This document shows positions 15,291 through 24,576 of a stretch of 37,936 bases of DNA, one piece after another. The stretch is from Oscillospiraceae bacterium. GTDB taxonomy: Bacteria > Bacillota > Clostridia > Oscillospirales > Acutalibacteraceae. Each line of letters begins with the position of its first letter. Position 1 is the first letter of the stretch. The stretch covers positions 1 to 37,936 of the forward strand of contig CADAER010000009.1 of assembly GCA_902787025.1 (NCBI GenBank), in the 5' to 3' direction. The translations under genes were made by a program, and so were the position numbers. The notes beneath the pieces were generated by a model, which made no database searches, was not told where the DNA came from, and saw only the letters and a program-made list of their open reading frames with translations.

Positions 15291-16664
15291 ATGTCTGAAA
15301 ACGGTCTTATTGTTCAGCAGGAGAAAGTGCCTGTAGGAAGCAAGCTCTGGCTTTGCTCTGCGGACTGTCTGTGCGGCTGCCTCAACAGTCTTCTCACAGG
15401 CGGCGGACTAACTTATTTCTTTACAAGCTTTCTTGGTCTCGATCCCGCCAAAGCAAGCACGGTCTGGATTATTTTCGCAATCTGGAACGCATTCAACGAT
15501 CCGCTTTTCGGTTACATCTCGGACCACACAAAATCAAAACTCGGCAGAAGAATTCCTTATATAAGATACGGCTCGCTTTTTTATGCGCTCGTATTTATTT
15601 TCACCTGGGTTAAATGGCCGCTCGGAGCGTCACAGGGAGCGCTTTTCTTCCAGATGCTCGCAACTCTTTTCCTCTTTGATACGCTCTATACCGCAATAGC
15701 GACCTCGCTCTATGTAATGCCTTACACAATGGCAGTCTCAAACAAAGCGAGAAGCTCCATATTTATTATGAAAATCTTTTTCTCGCTTATTTCGCTCGGC
15801 GTTCCGCTTGTGCTTTTCCCGATTATCAAGCCCGCACCCGGAGAAGACTGCACAAAGTTTCAGATTATTATGGCGGCAATAGGCATCGTTTCATTCGCCG
15901 TTATTTTCATTTCGACATTTTTCTATAAAGAGAAAGTCACTACCGAACCCGAAAGCGGAGACAATATTTTCAAAGCCGTCATTTCCTGCTTCAAAAACCG
16001 CTCCTTCGTTGTCTTTGAGGTGCTTTCATTTTCGGTTATCTTTATCCAGACCGTCCTTATGCAGGGCGTTATCTATTACTTTGACGCATTTGGTCTGCCT
16101 ATGTATGCCGCATACGGAATGCTCGGCGCGGGCGCTGTATTCGGAGTTGTTCTCTGGGCGAAAAAGACCATCCCGTGGGGCGTCAAAAAGTGCGTGTTTA
16201 TTATGTGCGTGGTATTTGCCGCAGGAGCCGCCTGTATGGCAGTGTTCGGTAAATTCAGCATTGTTGCCGCCGTCGGATTTTTCATAGCCGGCGTTGGCTT
16301 CGCGGGCGGAATGTATCTCGTCCCGCTTATGAACGGCGATGTCATTGACTATGACGAGCATCTCTGCGGTCAGCGCAGAGAAGGTATGTATGCGGGCGTA
16401 AACTCGCTTGTCACGAAACCCGCCATAAGCTTCGCGAACTCTTCGTTTATAACGATTCTCGGCTTCTTCGGCTTTGATATGAGCAAAAGCACCGCGTTGC
16501 AGACCGACTGGGCGAAACAGGGTATTCTCGTCGCCTGGATGGCAGTTCCAGCAATTCTTCTCGTTCTGTGCGCTCTGAGCCTTAAATTCTACCCGCTCGC
16601 AGGCAAAGAGTGGGATGAAATAAAGACAGCCATTGAAGAAAAGCATAAAGATAAAACGGAGTAA
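15291..16664 (+). CDS. GPH-family sugar:cation symporter (MFS)
   Basis: 457 residues, the standard family length. It has about twelve hydrophobic helices with the GPH signature in the 2-3 loop: FNDPLFGYISDHTKSKLGRRIPYI. A later loop reads GDVIDYDEHLCGQRREGMYAGVNS, also typical (family consensus D-x-x-D-Y-x-E-x-x-T-G-x-R-x-E-G). It probably imports an oligosaccharide or glycoside with a cation. The start follows GGAGGG. It is the first gene of an operon with a secreted DUF4838 protein and a cytoplasmic GH95-like enzyme. Unlike the transporter at 11455 it has no extra tail. Confidence 0.93.
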   Translation: MSENGLIVQQEKVPVGSKLWLCSADCLCGCLNSLLTGGGLTYFFTSFLGLDPAKASTVWIIFAIWNAFNDPLFGYISDHTKSKLGRRIPYIRYGSLFYALVFIFTWVKWPLGASQGALFFQMLATLFLFDTLYTAIATSLYVMPYTMAVSNKARSSIFIMKIFFSLISLGVPLVLFPIIKPAPGEDCTKFQIIMAAIGIVSFAVIFISTFFYKEKVTTEPESGDNIFKAVISCFKNRSFVVFEVLSFSVIFIQTVLMQGVIYYFDAFGLPMYAAYGMLGAGAVFGVVLWAKKTIPWGVKKCVFIMCVVFAAGAACMAVFGKFSIVAAVGFFIAGVGFAGGMYLVPLMNGDVIDYDEHLCGQRREGMYAGVNSLVTKPAISFANSSFITILGFFGFDMSKSTALQTDWAKQGILVAWMAVPAILLVLCALSLKFYPLAGKEWDEIKTAIEEKHKDKTE

Positions 16665-16712
16665 ACCGGTTATTGTCATCTCAATCATATTATTCCGAAC
16701 AGGGGGAACCGT

Positions 16713-18659
16713 ATGAAAAAACTGCTGTGTTTTATTATATCGGCAATATTTGTTTTCGGCTGTGCATCGCCCGCATTTGCGGCTGAAAGCACGCTTACGC
16801 TTGCGTCGGACTGCAGGACGGATTATAAAATCGTCGTTTCCGCGAACGCTTCCGCCGCAGAGAAAACAGCCGCCGACACCCTGTCTCAATATCTTGAACA
16901 GATAACATCCGCCGCATTCACGGTCATTACCGATGACACGGAACCCTCGCAAAAAGAAATCGTCGTCGGCAGCACAAACCGTAAAGAATACATATCTTTT
17001 ATACCGGAAAACGCTGATTCCGATTCGGTCCGCATTTTAACCGAGGGCGAAAAACTGTTTCTCTCAGGCGGCGCGGAGAGAGGGACTCTCTATGCCGTTT
17101 ACACCTTCCTTGAAGATTGGCTCGGCTGCCGCTGGTTTACGCACGATTTAACGGTTGTTCCGAAGCAGACCACATTGAAAATTCCGTCAATCGACTATTT
17201 CTACGAGCCGTGTTTCAAGCTTCGTCAGACCTACTGGCTCTTCTCGACAATGTATTCCGACTACTGCTTGCAGCATAAACTCCACGGCATTATGGCATAT
17301 CTGCCCGACGAAATGGGCGGCGGAAGATACGACCTCGCTATAAGCAGCGTTCACACAATGCAGCTGTTTGTCCCTCAGTCGCTTTTTGAAACCCACCCCG
17401 AATATTTCGGCTGTGATGAAAACGGCACAAGAAGTCCACAGAGGCAGCCCTGCCTGCGCAACGAAGAGGTTTTCAACCTCGCCCTTCAATACGCGAGAGA
17501 TTATTTCTCAAAATACAACGCTGTTTTGAGCGTCTCGCAGAATGACTGTATGGACTTCTGCCAATGCGAAAAATGTAAAACGTTCAACGCCTCTCACGGC
17601 GGCGTCGATTCAGCGGCCCTGATTGATTTTGTCAACCGGGTTGCTATCGCGATAAAAAAAGAATACCCCGACGCGAAAATTGAAACTCTCGCCTACCAGA
17701 ACTCACAGACTCCGCCAGAAGGGCTGAAAATCGAAGACAATGTCGTCATAAGGCTCTGCCCGATTTCCACCTGCACCCTTCATAACCTCGACGATTCGTC
17801 CTGCCCGCCCAACGCGGCGTTTGACAAAGATCTTTCTGGATGGTCGGAACTTACAAAAAACATTTATATCTGGGATTACAGCACCAACTTCCAGTATTAT
17901 TACGCTCTTTTTCCGAATATAACCGCACTGCGGGAGCGTTACCGCTACTACCGCGATCACAATGTTGTCTCGATTTTTGACCACGGCTGCGGTGAAAACA
18001 TCGTTCCCGGCGAGTTTCACGAACTGCGCACCTACCTTGTGCTTAAACTTCTCTGGAATCCCGATACCGACATCAACCGCCACATAAGCGAGTTCTGCAA
18101 CGCCTATTACGGTGAGGCAGGCGAGGATGTTGTTGAATTTATTAAAGATTTTGAAAAACGGGTCGGCGGATTCAATATAAAAACATTCAAAAACTGCCAC
18201 AACAGCTGCCAGGACGGCGGCATAAGTCTCACAAACAATTCCTCAATTTCATCATCGGATGTTAAGCGCCTTGACTCGATTATGGAAAAGGCTCAGTCCC
18301 GCAATCTCAGCGAAGAGGAAGCACAACGTCTGCAGGGCGTTTCACTCAGCTGGCGTTTCTTCAAAAACGCGACCTTTTCGGGCGAGTTCAACTGGCTTTC
18401 GGGTTTTACAAATCCCGCCGAAGCGACAAAACAGCTCGTTTCCGATATGCGTGATTACGGCATTGTCACATTGAGCGAAAACTCCGCTCTTTATCTTCAC
18501 GAAGAAGAACCCGATTACCGTATGATGCCGACCTTCTGGTATACCGATGAAAACGAACTCGCGGGCGATGTTCGTTTTGATATGAAATTCCGCGTTTTCG
18601 CAAACTCATTTTTAAGAACAATATGCGCTCCCTTGCGCGCGATTTTCAATATTCCTTGA
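16713..18659 (+). CDS. Secreted DUF4838-domain protein (glycosidase-like)
   Basis: 648 residues with signal peptide MKKLLCFIISAIFVFGCASPAFA. Residues about 30-140 form the alpha/beta N-terminal domain common to GH67/GH20-type enzymes (AAEKTAADTLSQYLEQIT, GSTNRKEY, GTLYAVYTFLEDWLGCRWF). The DUF4838 TIM-barrel-like region follows with SVSQNDCMDFCQCEKCK (about 273-290), where the Cys pattern suggests a bound metal or disulfides. The family is associated with polysaccharide breakdown, but its activity is not established to my knowledge. The tail ends in a hydrophobic segment (NSFLRTICAPLRAIFNIP). It lies 48 bases after the transporter and 20 before the GH95-like gene. A paralogue is at 22459. Confidence 0.88.
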   Translation: MKKLLCFIISAIFVFGCASPAFAAESTLTLASDCRTDYKIVVSANASAAEKTAADTLSQYLEQITSAAFTVITDDTEPSQKEIVVGSTNRKEYISFIPENADSDSVRILTEGEKLFLSGGAERGTLYAVYTFLEDWLGCRWFTHDLTVVPKQTTLKIPSIDYFYEPCFKLRQTYWLFSTMYSDYCLQHKLHGIMAYLPDEMGGGRYDLAISSVHTMQLFVPQSLFETHPEYFGCDENGTRSPQRQPCLRNEEVFNLALQYARDYFSKYNAVLSVSQNDCMDFCQCEKCKTFNASHGGVDSAALIDFVNRVAIAIKKEYPDAKIETLAYQNSQTPPEGLKIEDNVVIRLCPISTCTLHNLDDSSCPPNAAFDKDLSGWSELTKNIYIWDYSTNFQYYYALFPNITALRERYRYYRDHNVVSIFDHGCGENIVPGEFHELRTYLVLKLLWNPDTDINRHISEFCNAYYGEAGEDVVEFIKDFEKRVGGFNIKTFKNCHNSCQDGGISLTNNSSISSSDVKRLDSIMEKAQSRNLSEEEAQRLQGVSLSWRFFKNATFSGEFNWLSGFTNPAEATKQLVSDMRDYGIVTLSENSALYLHEEEPDYRMMPTFWYTDENELAGDVRFDMKFRVFANSFLRTICAPLRAIFNIP

Positions 18660-18679
18660 TTTTACAGGGAGGAAAACCT

Positions 18680-21187
18680 ATGTCAGAAACGAGAAGATGC
18701 CGTAAAAGCATAATAACAGGACTTCTCCCGAATCTGCCCGACGAAACAATGGTTCCGGGCAGAATGCGTATTGCCACAGACGGCGAAAAAGAGGCGGCAA
18801 AACATGTTTACGAACGCAAAGGAACCGTCCCCGATTTCCGCAGAGCCTATATAATCGGCAGCGGCGATATCGGAGCGGCTGTTCACGGCACTCCCGACAA
18901 CTACACTTACCATATCTGCAAAAACGATTTGTGGTGGGATGATTTCGATTCGGATCCGCCCTGCTACATTGAAGGCGGAATAGACGAACTGCGCCGCAGA
19001 ATCACCGAGGGCGATCCCACTCTGAAACAGGATCTTTTCGCGGCGGCAAACAGACGCAACAACTCCCCCTGCCAGACCTCCGCCGCCCGTCTCACTCTTC
19101 ATTTGATCAGCGGCGGCGTGCAGGCGCACATAAAAGAGCGGATGGAACTCCACAGCGGAACAATAACGCAGAACTACGGCTGCGGCGACCAGAACGGTAT
19201 TATTCTCGGCAACGATTTCAGCACAATGAGCTGTATTTCACCTGCGGAAGATGTCCTTTTCATTTCCTGCAACGCAAGCAGCAGGGCAGGGCATCTCGGC
19301 AAAATGTCCCTTGAACTTACAAAGGATCCGATGGAGGTTTCAAACAACTGCGGTTTTCTGACAGATGAAAAGAAAGCCGAACTCGAAGATGAAATAGAAA
19401 AATACTACACCCCCGTTCCGTTTATTGACGGAAAGGATTTCGGCTTCAATATGCGTCTGCGTGCGGGACACGATCCCGATAATTCTCCCGATATTCACTA
19501 CACTGTTCGTATGCGGCCGGGCGATCCCGGCTTCAGCGCTTACTGCGCCGGCTCAAAGGTTATTGCAGAAGGCAGACCTAAGGGCAAAAGCGTGAACTTT
19601 ATCCTGACAATAGTTACGACTTTTGACGCTCCCGACACTATGGAAGAGTCAAAACGCAGGCTGGATAAAGTCGAATCCTACTTTATGCCCATGGTCGTGA
19701 GCAACTGCGTTGAATGGTATCGCCATATCTGGAAAAGGTCGTGGATACGCCTTCCCGATATAAAATACTCCCGTCCCTGGTATTGGGGAGTCTATCAGGC
19801 AATGGCATCCCGCAAGCCCGGCAAACAGGCGGCGGGCTATCTCGCTCCCTGGTATCAGTCGTCTCTCGCAAACTGGGGGCATCATCTGCTGACCTATGAG
19901 CAGGCAAAAACAAATCTGGGTATTCTTCCCACAAATCACGCGGAACTGCTTGAACCGTGGTTCCGTCTGCTCAAAGATTCCCGCGGAAAACTTCTTGAGT
20001 TTACAAAAGGATTTTACGGTCTCAACGGCACTGCATACCCGCACGCCATCTCAAACACAGGCACGGTGACGGCGTCCGCGATCAATCTCAACGGAACCGA
20101 AATGAATCTTCAGACTGCGGGTGAATGTGTCAAATACTGCTGGGACTATTATGATTACACGGGCGATATCGACTTTCTGCGTGATGTCGGTTATCAGATT
20201 CTCAAAGACGCGGCTGTTTTTTATCACGAATATCTTCTGACAGATGAGGAAACGGGCGAAAAATACATTTTCCCGTCTCGTAGCCAGGAATTTGTAAACA
20301 CAGTAGGTCTCTCAAACGAGTTTATGACAGATTCCATTATCGACCTTTGTATGTTCCGCAACACTCTTGACAAAGCGGCGAAAGCGGCCGATCTTCTCGG
20401 CGTTGACGCGGATCTCGCGGCGGAGTGGCGCAATGATATAAAGTCTTTGAGAAAAGATTACGCTCTCTGGCCCGACGGCACCTGGAAAACCGCCGCGGAC
20501 ACCGACGATTTCGCTCTCAATTACGGGCCTTCCGGCGTTACCGATGTCGCTCCCGTCTGCTATACGGGCGAGGTTGACGCAAGGCACGGCTCAAGCCCCG
20601 AAATAATGGAAGCGGCAAGAAAAACCGTTTTCAAACTGATTCCCGACGGCGAAATCCCCTGGGATCGCTCGTTCGGAATTATCGCCCGCCTTCGTATGCG
20701 AGACAAGGAATACGCAGGTAAAATATTGAAACTTATTCCCGAAGAGTATGAAATAGGCGGCAACCTTGACGCTCCCGTGCCGTTTGACTGCGACTACTCC
20801 GTCGGCAAAGGCACCGCGTCGACAGCGCAGGTAATCTGCGAAATGCTGCTTCAGAGTCAGGGCGGAGTAATTCAGTTTTTCCCCGCGTGGGATGAGTCAA
20901 TCGGCGACGCGGCGTTTTATTCGCTTCGCGCAGGCGGAGCGTTCCTCGTCAGCGCCGAAATGCGCGAGGGCAAAACCGCTTATGCTATTATCCGCTCGCT
21001 CGCGGGCAATACCTGCCGCCTCGTCAGCCCGTTTGACGGTGAGCTGCAAATCCGCGACCTTGAAACAAACACCGTCATTTCGTTTGAAACCGAAGACGAC
21101 ACCGTTGTTTTTGAAACCGAAAAAGAACACGAATACGCGGTTGAACGCAAATCGAAACCTCTTGAAAGTTTTCCTGTTATTGAATAA
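18680..21187 (+). CDS. GH95-like (alpha/alpha)6-barrel glycoside hydrolase
   Basis: 835 residues. An N-terminal beta-sandwich carries GSGDIGAAVHGTPDNYTYH and KNDLWWDD, parallel to the PIGNG-LGAMVFGG and LNEDTLWSG motifs of GH95. A helical barrel follows with NLNGTEMNLQTAGECVKYCWDYYDYTGD and a late QSQGGVIQFFPAWDES, matching the GH95 positions N-x-Q-x-N-Y and Q-SHDG-I-LLPALP. GH95 enzymes are mostly inverting alpha-L-fucosidases or alpha-L-galactosidases; this one is divergent, so the sugar is uncertain. There is no signal peptide. I chose ATG 18680, behind AGGGAGG, over a 19-codon upstream extension overlapping the DUF4838 gene. It is last in the operon. Confidence 0.82.
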   Translation: MSETRRCRKSIITGLLPNLPDETMVPGRMRIATDGEKEAAKHVYERKGTVPDFRRAYIIGSGDIGAAVHGTPDNYTYHICKNDLWWDDFDSDPPCYIEGGIDELRRRITEGDPTLKQDLFAAANRRNNSPCQTSAARLTLHLISGGVQAHIKERMELHSGTITQNYGCGDQNGIILGNDFSTMSCISPAEDVLFISCNASSRAGHLGKMSLELTKDPMEVSNNCGFLTDEKKAELEDEIEKYYTPVPFIDGKDFGFNMRLRAGHDPDNSPDIHYTVRMRPGDPGFSAYCAGSKVIAEGRPKGKSVNFILTIVTTFDAPDTMEESKRRLDKVESYFMPMVVSNCVEWYRHIWKRSWIRLPDIKYSRPWYWGVYQAMASRKPGKQAAGYLAPWYQSSLANWGHHLLTYEQAKTNLGILPTNHAELLEPWFRLLKDSRGKLLEFTKGFYGLNGTAYPHAISNTGTVTASAINLNGTEMNLQTAGECVKYCWDYYDYTGDIDFLRDVGYQILKDAAVFYHEYLLTDEETGEKYIFPSRSQEFVNTVGLSNEFMTDSIIDLCMFRNTLDKAAKAADLLGVDADLAAEWRNDIKSLRKDYALWPDGTWKTAADTDDFALNYGPSGVTDVAPVCYTGEVDARHGSSPEIMEAARKTVFKLIPDGEIPWDRSFGIIARLRMRDKEYAGKILKLIPEEYEIGGNLDAPVPFDCDYSVGKGTASTAQVICEMLLQSQGGVIQFFPAWDESIGDAAFYSLRAGGAFLVSAEMREGKTAYAIIRSLAGNTCRLVSPFDGELQIRDLETNTVISFETEDDTVVFETEKEHEYAVERKSKPLESFPVIE

Positions 21188-21222
21188 AAAAAATAATCCC
21201 CGCCGTCCGAACGGCGGGGATT
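21185..21222. terminator. Bidirectional terminator between GH95-like and Xre genes
   Basis: Perfect 12-bp stem AATCCCCGCCGT/ACGGCGGGGATT (21195-21222). The minus strand has the better U-tract (ATTTTTTTTATTC), serving the Xre gene; the plus side is weaker but likely works for the GH95 operon. Confidence 0.88.
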
Positions 21223-21233
21223 GCCTTTGCGGC

Positions 21234-21446
21234 TCAGTTTCCGCTTTCGTATTCCATTATATCTCCGGGCTGGCAGTTGAGCGCCTCGCACAGCGCAACC
21301 AGTGTTGAAAACCTTATCGCGCTCACATGTCCGTTTTTTAGCTTGGAAAGGTTGACATTTGCAACACCAACCTTCTCCGACAATTCATTGAGACTTATTT
21401 TTCTGTCCGCCATAACCCTGTCGAGTCTGAGAACTATTTTTCCCAT
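21234..21446 (-). CDS. Small Xre/Cro-type helix-turn-helix regulator (YozG-like)
   Basis: 70 residues, one HTH_26-type domain: IVLRLDRVMADRKISLNELSEKVGVANVNLSKLKNGHVSAIRFSTLVALCEALNCQPGDIMEY (helix 2-turn-helix 3 about 19-40). It should bind DNA as a dimer. It starts at ATG 21446 behind AAGGAGG, 15 bases after the DUF2975 gene, and the two form an operon. DUF2975/YozG pairs are common in Firmicutes and are thought to be autoregulated. The likely operator is the TTAACGAT repeats around the promoter at 22247-22312. Confidence 0.9.
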   Translation of the reverse strand: MGKIVLRLDRVMADRKISLNELSEKVGVANVNLSKLKNGHVSAIRFSTLVALCEALNCQPGDIMEYESGN

Positions 21447-21461
21447 ATCCGTCCCTCCTTA

Positions 21462-22214
21462 TCAGAGAGTTTCGTCGGCTTCCTGCTGAAGCTGCGCGCC
21501 GTATTTGAAAACAACAACAAGAAGATATACAACAGCCACAAGCAGAATACTGCCGAGATTAATTGAAAGGTCAAGCTCAGAACCCTTGCCCAGGGTATTC
21601 CACATTGCGTCGCATACGGTATTCATAACAATCAGCGGAATAAGCGAGTTCGCGAACATCATCATCTTTCTGATAACATTGTCACAGAAAGGAGTCTCAC
21701 AGGTTTCAAGCGCCTTCATAAGCCACTTGATTGTGTGCGTCATGAACGCCGCCGTTCCGAACATAACGAAAGTAAGAACAAGGCACACGATTATTCTTTT
21801 GATGCTGAATATGGTTTCGCGCGCTTTGGCGTTGACGGTAAGACCGTTGCCTTTTCTCGACACATTGATTTCCGAAAAATCGCTGTCGTCGATTTTGATG
21901 TCGGCGTCTTTGTTTTCACTGCCCGCTATAATTGTCTGACTGTCTTCGGGAACAAGATCGCCGAGATTTTCAACGCCGTTGATTTTTATAAACGAGTTGA
22001 GCATTTCCAGAAAATTTCCCGATGATTCAATGTCGATTCCAGTTGAAACCTTAACGGTTATTTCCTGGTCGGAAACCCTGATTGCCGCCGCGGTGAGAAT
22101 CGCGGTGAAAACCATACATGTTACGGCAGCTATAACGAGAAAGATAGAAATAATATATCCGACCTTTCCCGCCTTGTTGATTGTGTTGATTGATCTGTTT
22201 ACTTTGTTTTCCAT
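21462..22214 (-). CDS. DUF2975-type membrane protein
   Basis: 250 residues with four predicted helices: about 17-45, then after a large soluble loop (residues about 50-130) about 135-160, 182-205 and 218-240. The extracellular loop contains EITVKVSTGIDIESSGNFLEML and a charged segment. DUF2975 proteins are unknown in function and are usually coupled to a YozG-type Xre regulator, as here. The loop is longer than in most DUF2975 proteins I recall. ATG 22214 follows GGAGG. Confidence 0.8.
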   Translation of the reverse strand: MENKVNRSINTINKAGKVGYIISIFLVIAAVTCMVFTAILTAAAIRVSDQEITVKVSTGIDIESSGNFLEMLNSFIKINGVENLGDLVPEDSQTIIAGSENKDADIKIDDSDFSEINVSRKGNGLTVNAKARETIFSIKRIIVCLVLTFVMFGTAAFMTHTIKWLMKALETCETPFCDNVIRKMMMFANSLIPLIVMNTVCDAMWNTLGKGSELDLSINLGSILLVAVVYLLVVVFKYGAQLQQEADETL

Positions 22215-22246
22215 GATTTGCCTCCGAAAAGATTAAAAATTTAATG

Positions 22247-22312
22247 TTTATCGTTAATCGCATTATAGCACCTATTTTATGTTTGTCAAGTATTTTTTAA
22301 CGATTATCGTAA
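22247..22312 (-). promoter_or_regulatory. Promoter with flanking operator repeats, DUF2975-Xre operon
   Basis: On the minus strand TTGACA (22284-22289), 16-base spacer, TATAAT (22262-22267). TATCGTTAATCG (22249-22260) lies just downstream of the -10, and the near-palindrome TTAACGATTATCGTAA (22297-22312) just upstream of the -35. They share ATCGTTAA in inverted orientation, which fits an Xre operator. Confidence 0.7.
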
Positions 22313-22380
22313 AATTTTTTATTTTTCCGCCAAAATATGCAATTATCATATACATTAATATAAATCATTGCGATTCGTTC

Positions 22381-22410
22381 TTGATATCGGGCAATGATAT
22401 ATGATATACT
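22381..22410 (+). promoter_or_regulatory. Probable promoter of second DUF4838 gene
   Basis: TTGATA (22381-22386), 18-base spacer, TATACT (22405-22410), about 48 bases before the start codon. The match is moderate. Confidence 0.5.
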
Positions 22411-22458
22411 TTTATTAAAGATTTCCGCGTCAACAATAAATGAAAGCGAGAGATTATT

Positions 22459-24354
22459 ATGAAAAAACTTTTGTCAGTATTACTCGTTTTTTGTCTGTGC
22501 CTGACTTTCGCGCTGCCGGCTTTTGCCGCTGACGGCGGAGTAACCGTTGACAGCGCTTGGTCAATCCTTGTTCCGGCACAGCCCACGCAGTATGAAAACT
22601 TTGCCGCTCAGAAGCTTAAAACAGAGCTTTCAACTGTGTTCGGCAAAGAAATATCAGTTGTCAGTCAGGCGAGCGGCAACTATATCGCCATAGGTTCCGC
22701 TTCGGGCGCGGATATTTCAAAACTCGCCGTAAACGGCTACCGTATTCAGGTTATTGACGGCAATATCCATATCGGCGGCACGGGCGTTCGCGGCTTGCAG
22801 GCAGGCGCCTACCGCTTCCTTGAGGAGTTCTGCGGCAGAAAGGTTTATGCGTATGACTGCATTGAAATGCCCGCTGCCGACAGCATAACAGTTCCCGCGG
22901 ATACCGACATTTCCTATGAGCCGTTTTTCGAATACACCGACACGGACTGGCTCAGCCCGTGTGACACCGAGTATTCGCTTTCAAATGGTCTTGACGGAGG
23001 CACATACCGTTCCATACCCGCCGAGGCGGGCGGCACCGTCAACTATCTCGGCGGCTTTTGCCACACAATGGGGACTCTTTGCGAAACGGAAGCTCATAAA
23101 GAATCCGATCCCGAACAGCTTGCGCTTCACGACGGCAAACGCACAACCGACCAGCCCTGCCTGACAAACCCCGATGTGCTCGCAATCGCTACCGCAAACG
23201 TGCTTAATATACTCGAACAGAGATATGACCCTCAGGCATCCGTGCAGATAGTCTCCGTCACCCAAAACGACAACCAGCACTACTGCGAGTGCGACAGATG
23301 CAAAGCGTTTGAGAAATCTCACGGCGGCGTTCCGTCCGCTACGATGATAAACTTCGTCAATCAGATAGCAGATGCCGTAAAGGCGGCGGGCTATGACAAC
23401 GCAGCCATCGACACCTTCGCTTATCAATACACCCGTCAGGCGCCCGAGGGCATCGTTCCGCGCGACAATGTCATCGTCCGTCTCTGCACAATAGAGTGCT
23501 GTTTCCGTCACACGCTTGACGATTCAGGCTGCTCACGCAACAAAAAACTGATGGAAGATCTCAACGACTGGTCGAAAATCTGTAAAAGAATCTATGTCTG
23601 GGATTATACAACAAACTACTCTAACACCTGCATTGTTTTCCCCGATTTCGGTGTCATTCAGCGCAATATCCAGGTCTTTTACGAACACAATGTCAAAGGC
23701 GTTTATGAAGAGGGTAATTATTATATCCGCAGCTGCAACACCGAATTCGGCGAACTTCGCGCCTATATGATATCAAAATGCCTGCAGAATCCCTACTGCG
23801 ATTACGACGCCGAAATGAAAGGTTTCCTGAACGCTTATTACGGTCCGGGCGGCGAAGATATCGGCAAAATACTCGAAATGCACCTTGCCAACACCGGCAC
23901 ACACCTGAGCATCGGCGAAAGCCCTTCCGCGAGCTTTTCATTTACAAACAAGGAGATCGCCGAAATCAACTCTCTTTGGGCTGAGGCGAAGTCGTCCGCG
24001 CAGAATGACAAACAGCTTGAACGCATAACCCGTTCCGAACTTTCCTGGCGTTTCTGGAAGGGTAGCACAGGCAAAGGCGAGTTCTCTCTCCTTAATCCCG
24101 AACGGTTTGATGAAAGAGAAAAACTCTTCGAAGATTTCAAAGCGCACGATGTCAGAATGATAAGCGAAGGCAGCTATGACGATTATCTTGACTGCCTGTG
24201 CGTAAGATATGTCACAACCAACGAGTGGAATATGTATGAAGCGGATGAATCGGGCGCGCAGACGCGTCTTTCGTTCGGTAAATTCTTTGAATCCCTCGTC
24301 CCGTTCCTTTCCTTCTACGGCCTGCTCTATAAACTTTTCGGAGTAGCACCGTAA
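22459..24354 (+). CDS. Secreted DUF4838-domain protein, second copy
   Basis: 631 residues, signal peptide MKKLLSVLLVFCLCLTFALPAFA. Same architecture as the protein at 16713: N-terminal alpha/beta domain (YENFAAQKLKTELSTVFGKE, GLQAGAYRFLEEFCGRKVYA) and the barrel with SVTQNDNQHYCECDRCKAFE (about 267-290), then WDYTTNYSNT and NAYYGPGGEDI. The first Cys of the paralogue's motif (QNDC) is Asn here. The end is hydrophobic (FGKFFESLVPFLSFYGLLYK, then LFGVAP). Presumed extracellular carbohydrate-active protein, activity unproven. It has its own promoter and a strong terminator, so it is regulated separately from the first copy. Confidence 0.88.
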   Translation: MKKLLSVLLVFCLCLTFALPAFAADGGVTVDSAWSILVPAQPTQYENFAAQKLKTELSTVFGKEISVVSQASGNYIAIGSASGADISKLAVNGYRIQVIDGNIHIGGTGVRGLQAGAYRFLEEFCGRKVYAYDCIEMPAADSITVPADTDISYEPFFEYTDTDWLSPCDTEYSLSNGLDGGTYRSIPAEAGGTVNYLGGFCHTMGTLCETEAHKESDPEQLALHDGKRTTDQPCLTNPDVLAIATANVLNILEQRYDPQASVQIVSVTQNDNQHYCECDRCKAFEKSHGGVPSATMINFVNQIADAVKAAGYDNAAIDTFAYQYTRQAPEGIVPRDNVIVRLCTIECCFRHTLDDSGCSRNKKLMEDLNDWSKICKRIYVWDYTTNYSNTCIVFPDFGVIQRNIQVFYEHNVKGVYEEGNYYIRSCNTEFGELRAYMISKCLQNPYCDYDAEMKGFLNAYYGPGGEDIGKILEMHLANTGTHLSIGESPSASFSFTNKEIAEINSLWAEAKSSAQNDKQLERITRSELSWRFWKGSTGKGEFSLLNPERFDEREKLFEDFKAHDVRMISEGSYDDYLDCLCVRYVTTNEWNMYEADESGAQTRLSFGKFFESLVPFLSFYGLLYKLFGVAP

Positions 24355-24376
24355 AGATTAAAAGCATTAATAAAGC

Positions 24377-24406
24377 AAAAAAGCACTGCAACCGCAGTGC
24401 TTTTTT
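24377..24406. terminator. Bidirectional terminator after second DUF4838 gene
   Basis: AAAAAAGCACTGC-AACC-GCAGTGCTTTTTT, a perfect stem with A- and T-tracts on both sides. Confidence 0.93.
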
Positions 24407-24438
24407 AATACCCGGAACAGTTAAACCGCCCTTGTGTA

Positions 24439-24487
24439 TAGCCTCCTCCTTTGGGAGAGGTGGCGCCGCAGGCGACGGAGTGAGTAG
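24439..24487. repeat. Dispersed intergenic repeat (MITE-like fragment)
   Basis: The stretch reads CCTCCTCCTTTGGGAGAGG then GGCGCCGCAGGCGACGGAG. This G/C-rich pattern with short internal palindromes resembles a repeat seen many times in clostridial gut genomes. Only one copy is in this window, so the call rests on memory. The rest of 24407-24576 shows no gene. Confidence 0.45.
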
Positions 24488-24576
24488 CCATTTCCGAAAA
24501 CGTCGCAGCCGCTCAAAACACAAGCTGCTTTTCATTTATTGTCCGCGCAAACTGCATCCTCACCCCTGTATCTCTA

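Noticed and set aside
16026-16952. 308-codon minus-strand frame across the GPH and DUF4838 genes
   Set aside because: Overlaps two well-supported plus-strand genes and has no recognisable features.
9747-24354. Cohesin/dockerin or LPXTG anchoring of the secreted enzymes
   Set aside because: No dockerin calcium-loop repeats and no LPXTG-helix-charge endings in the protease or the DUF4838 proteins.
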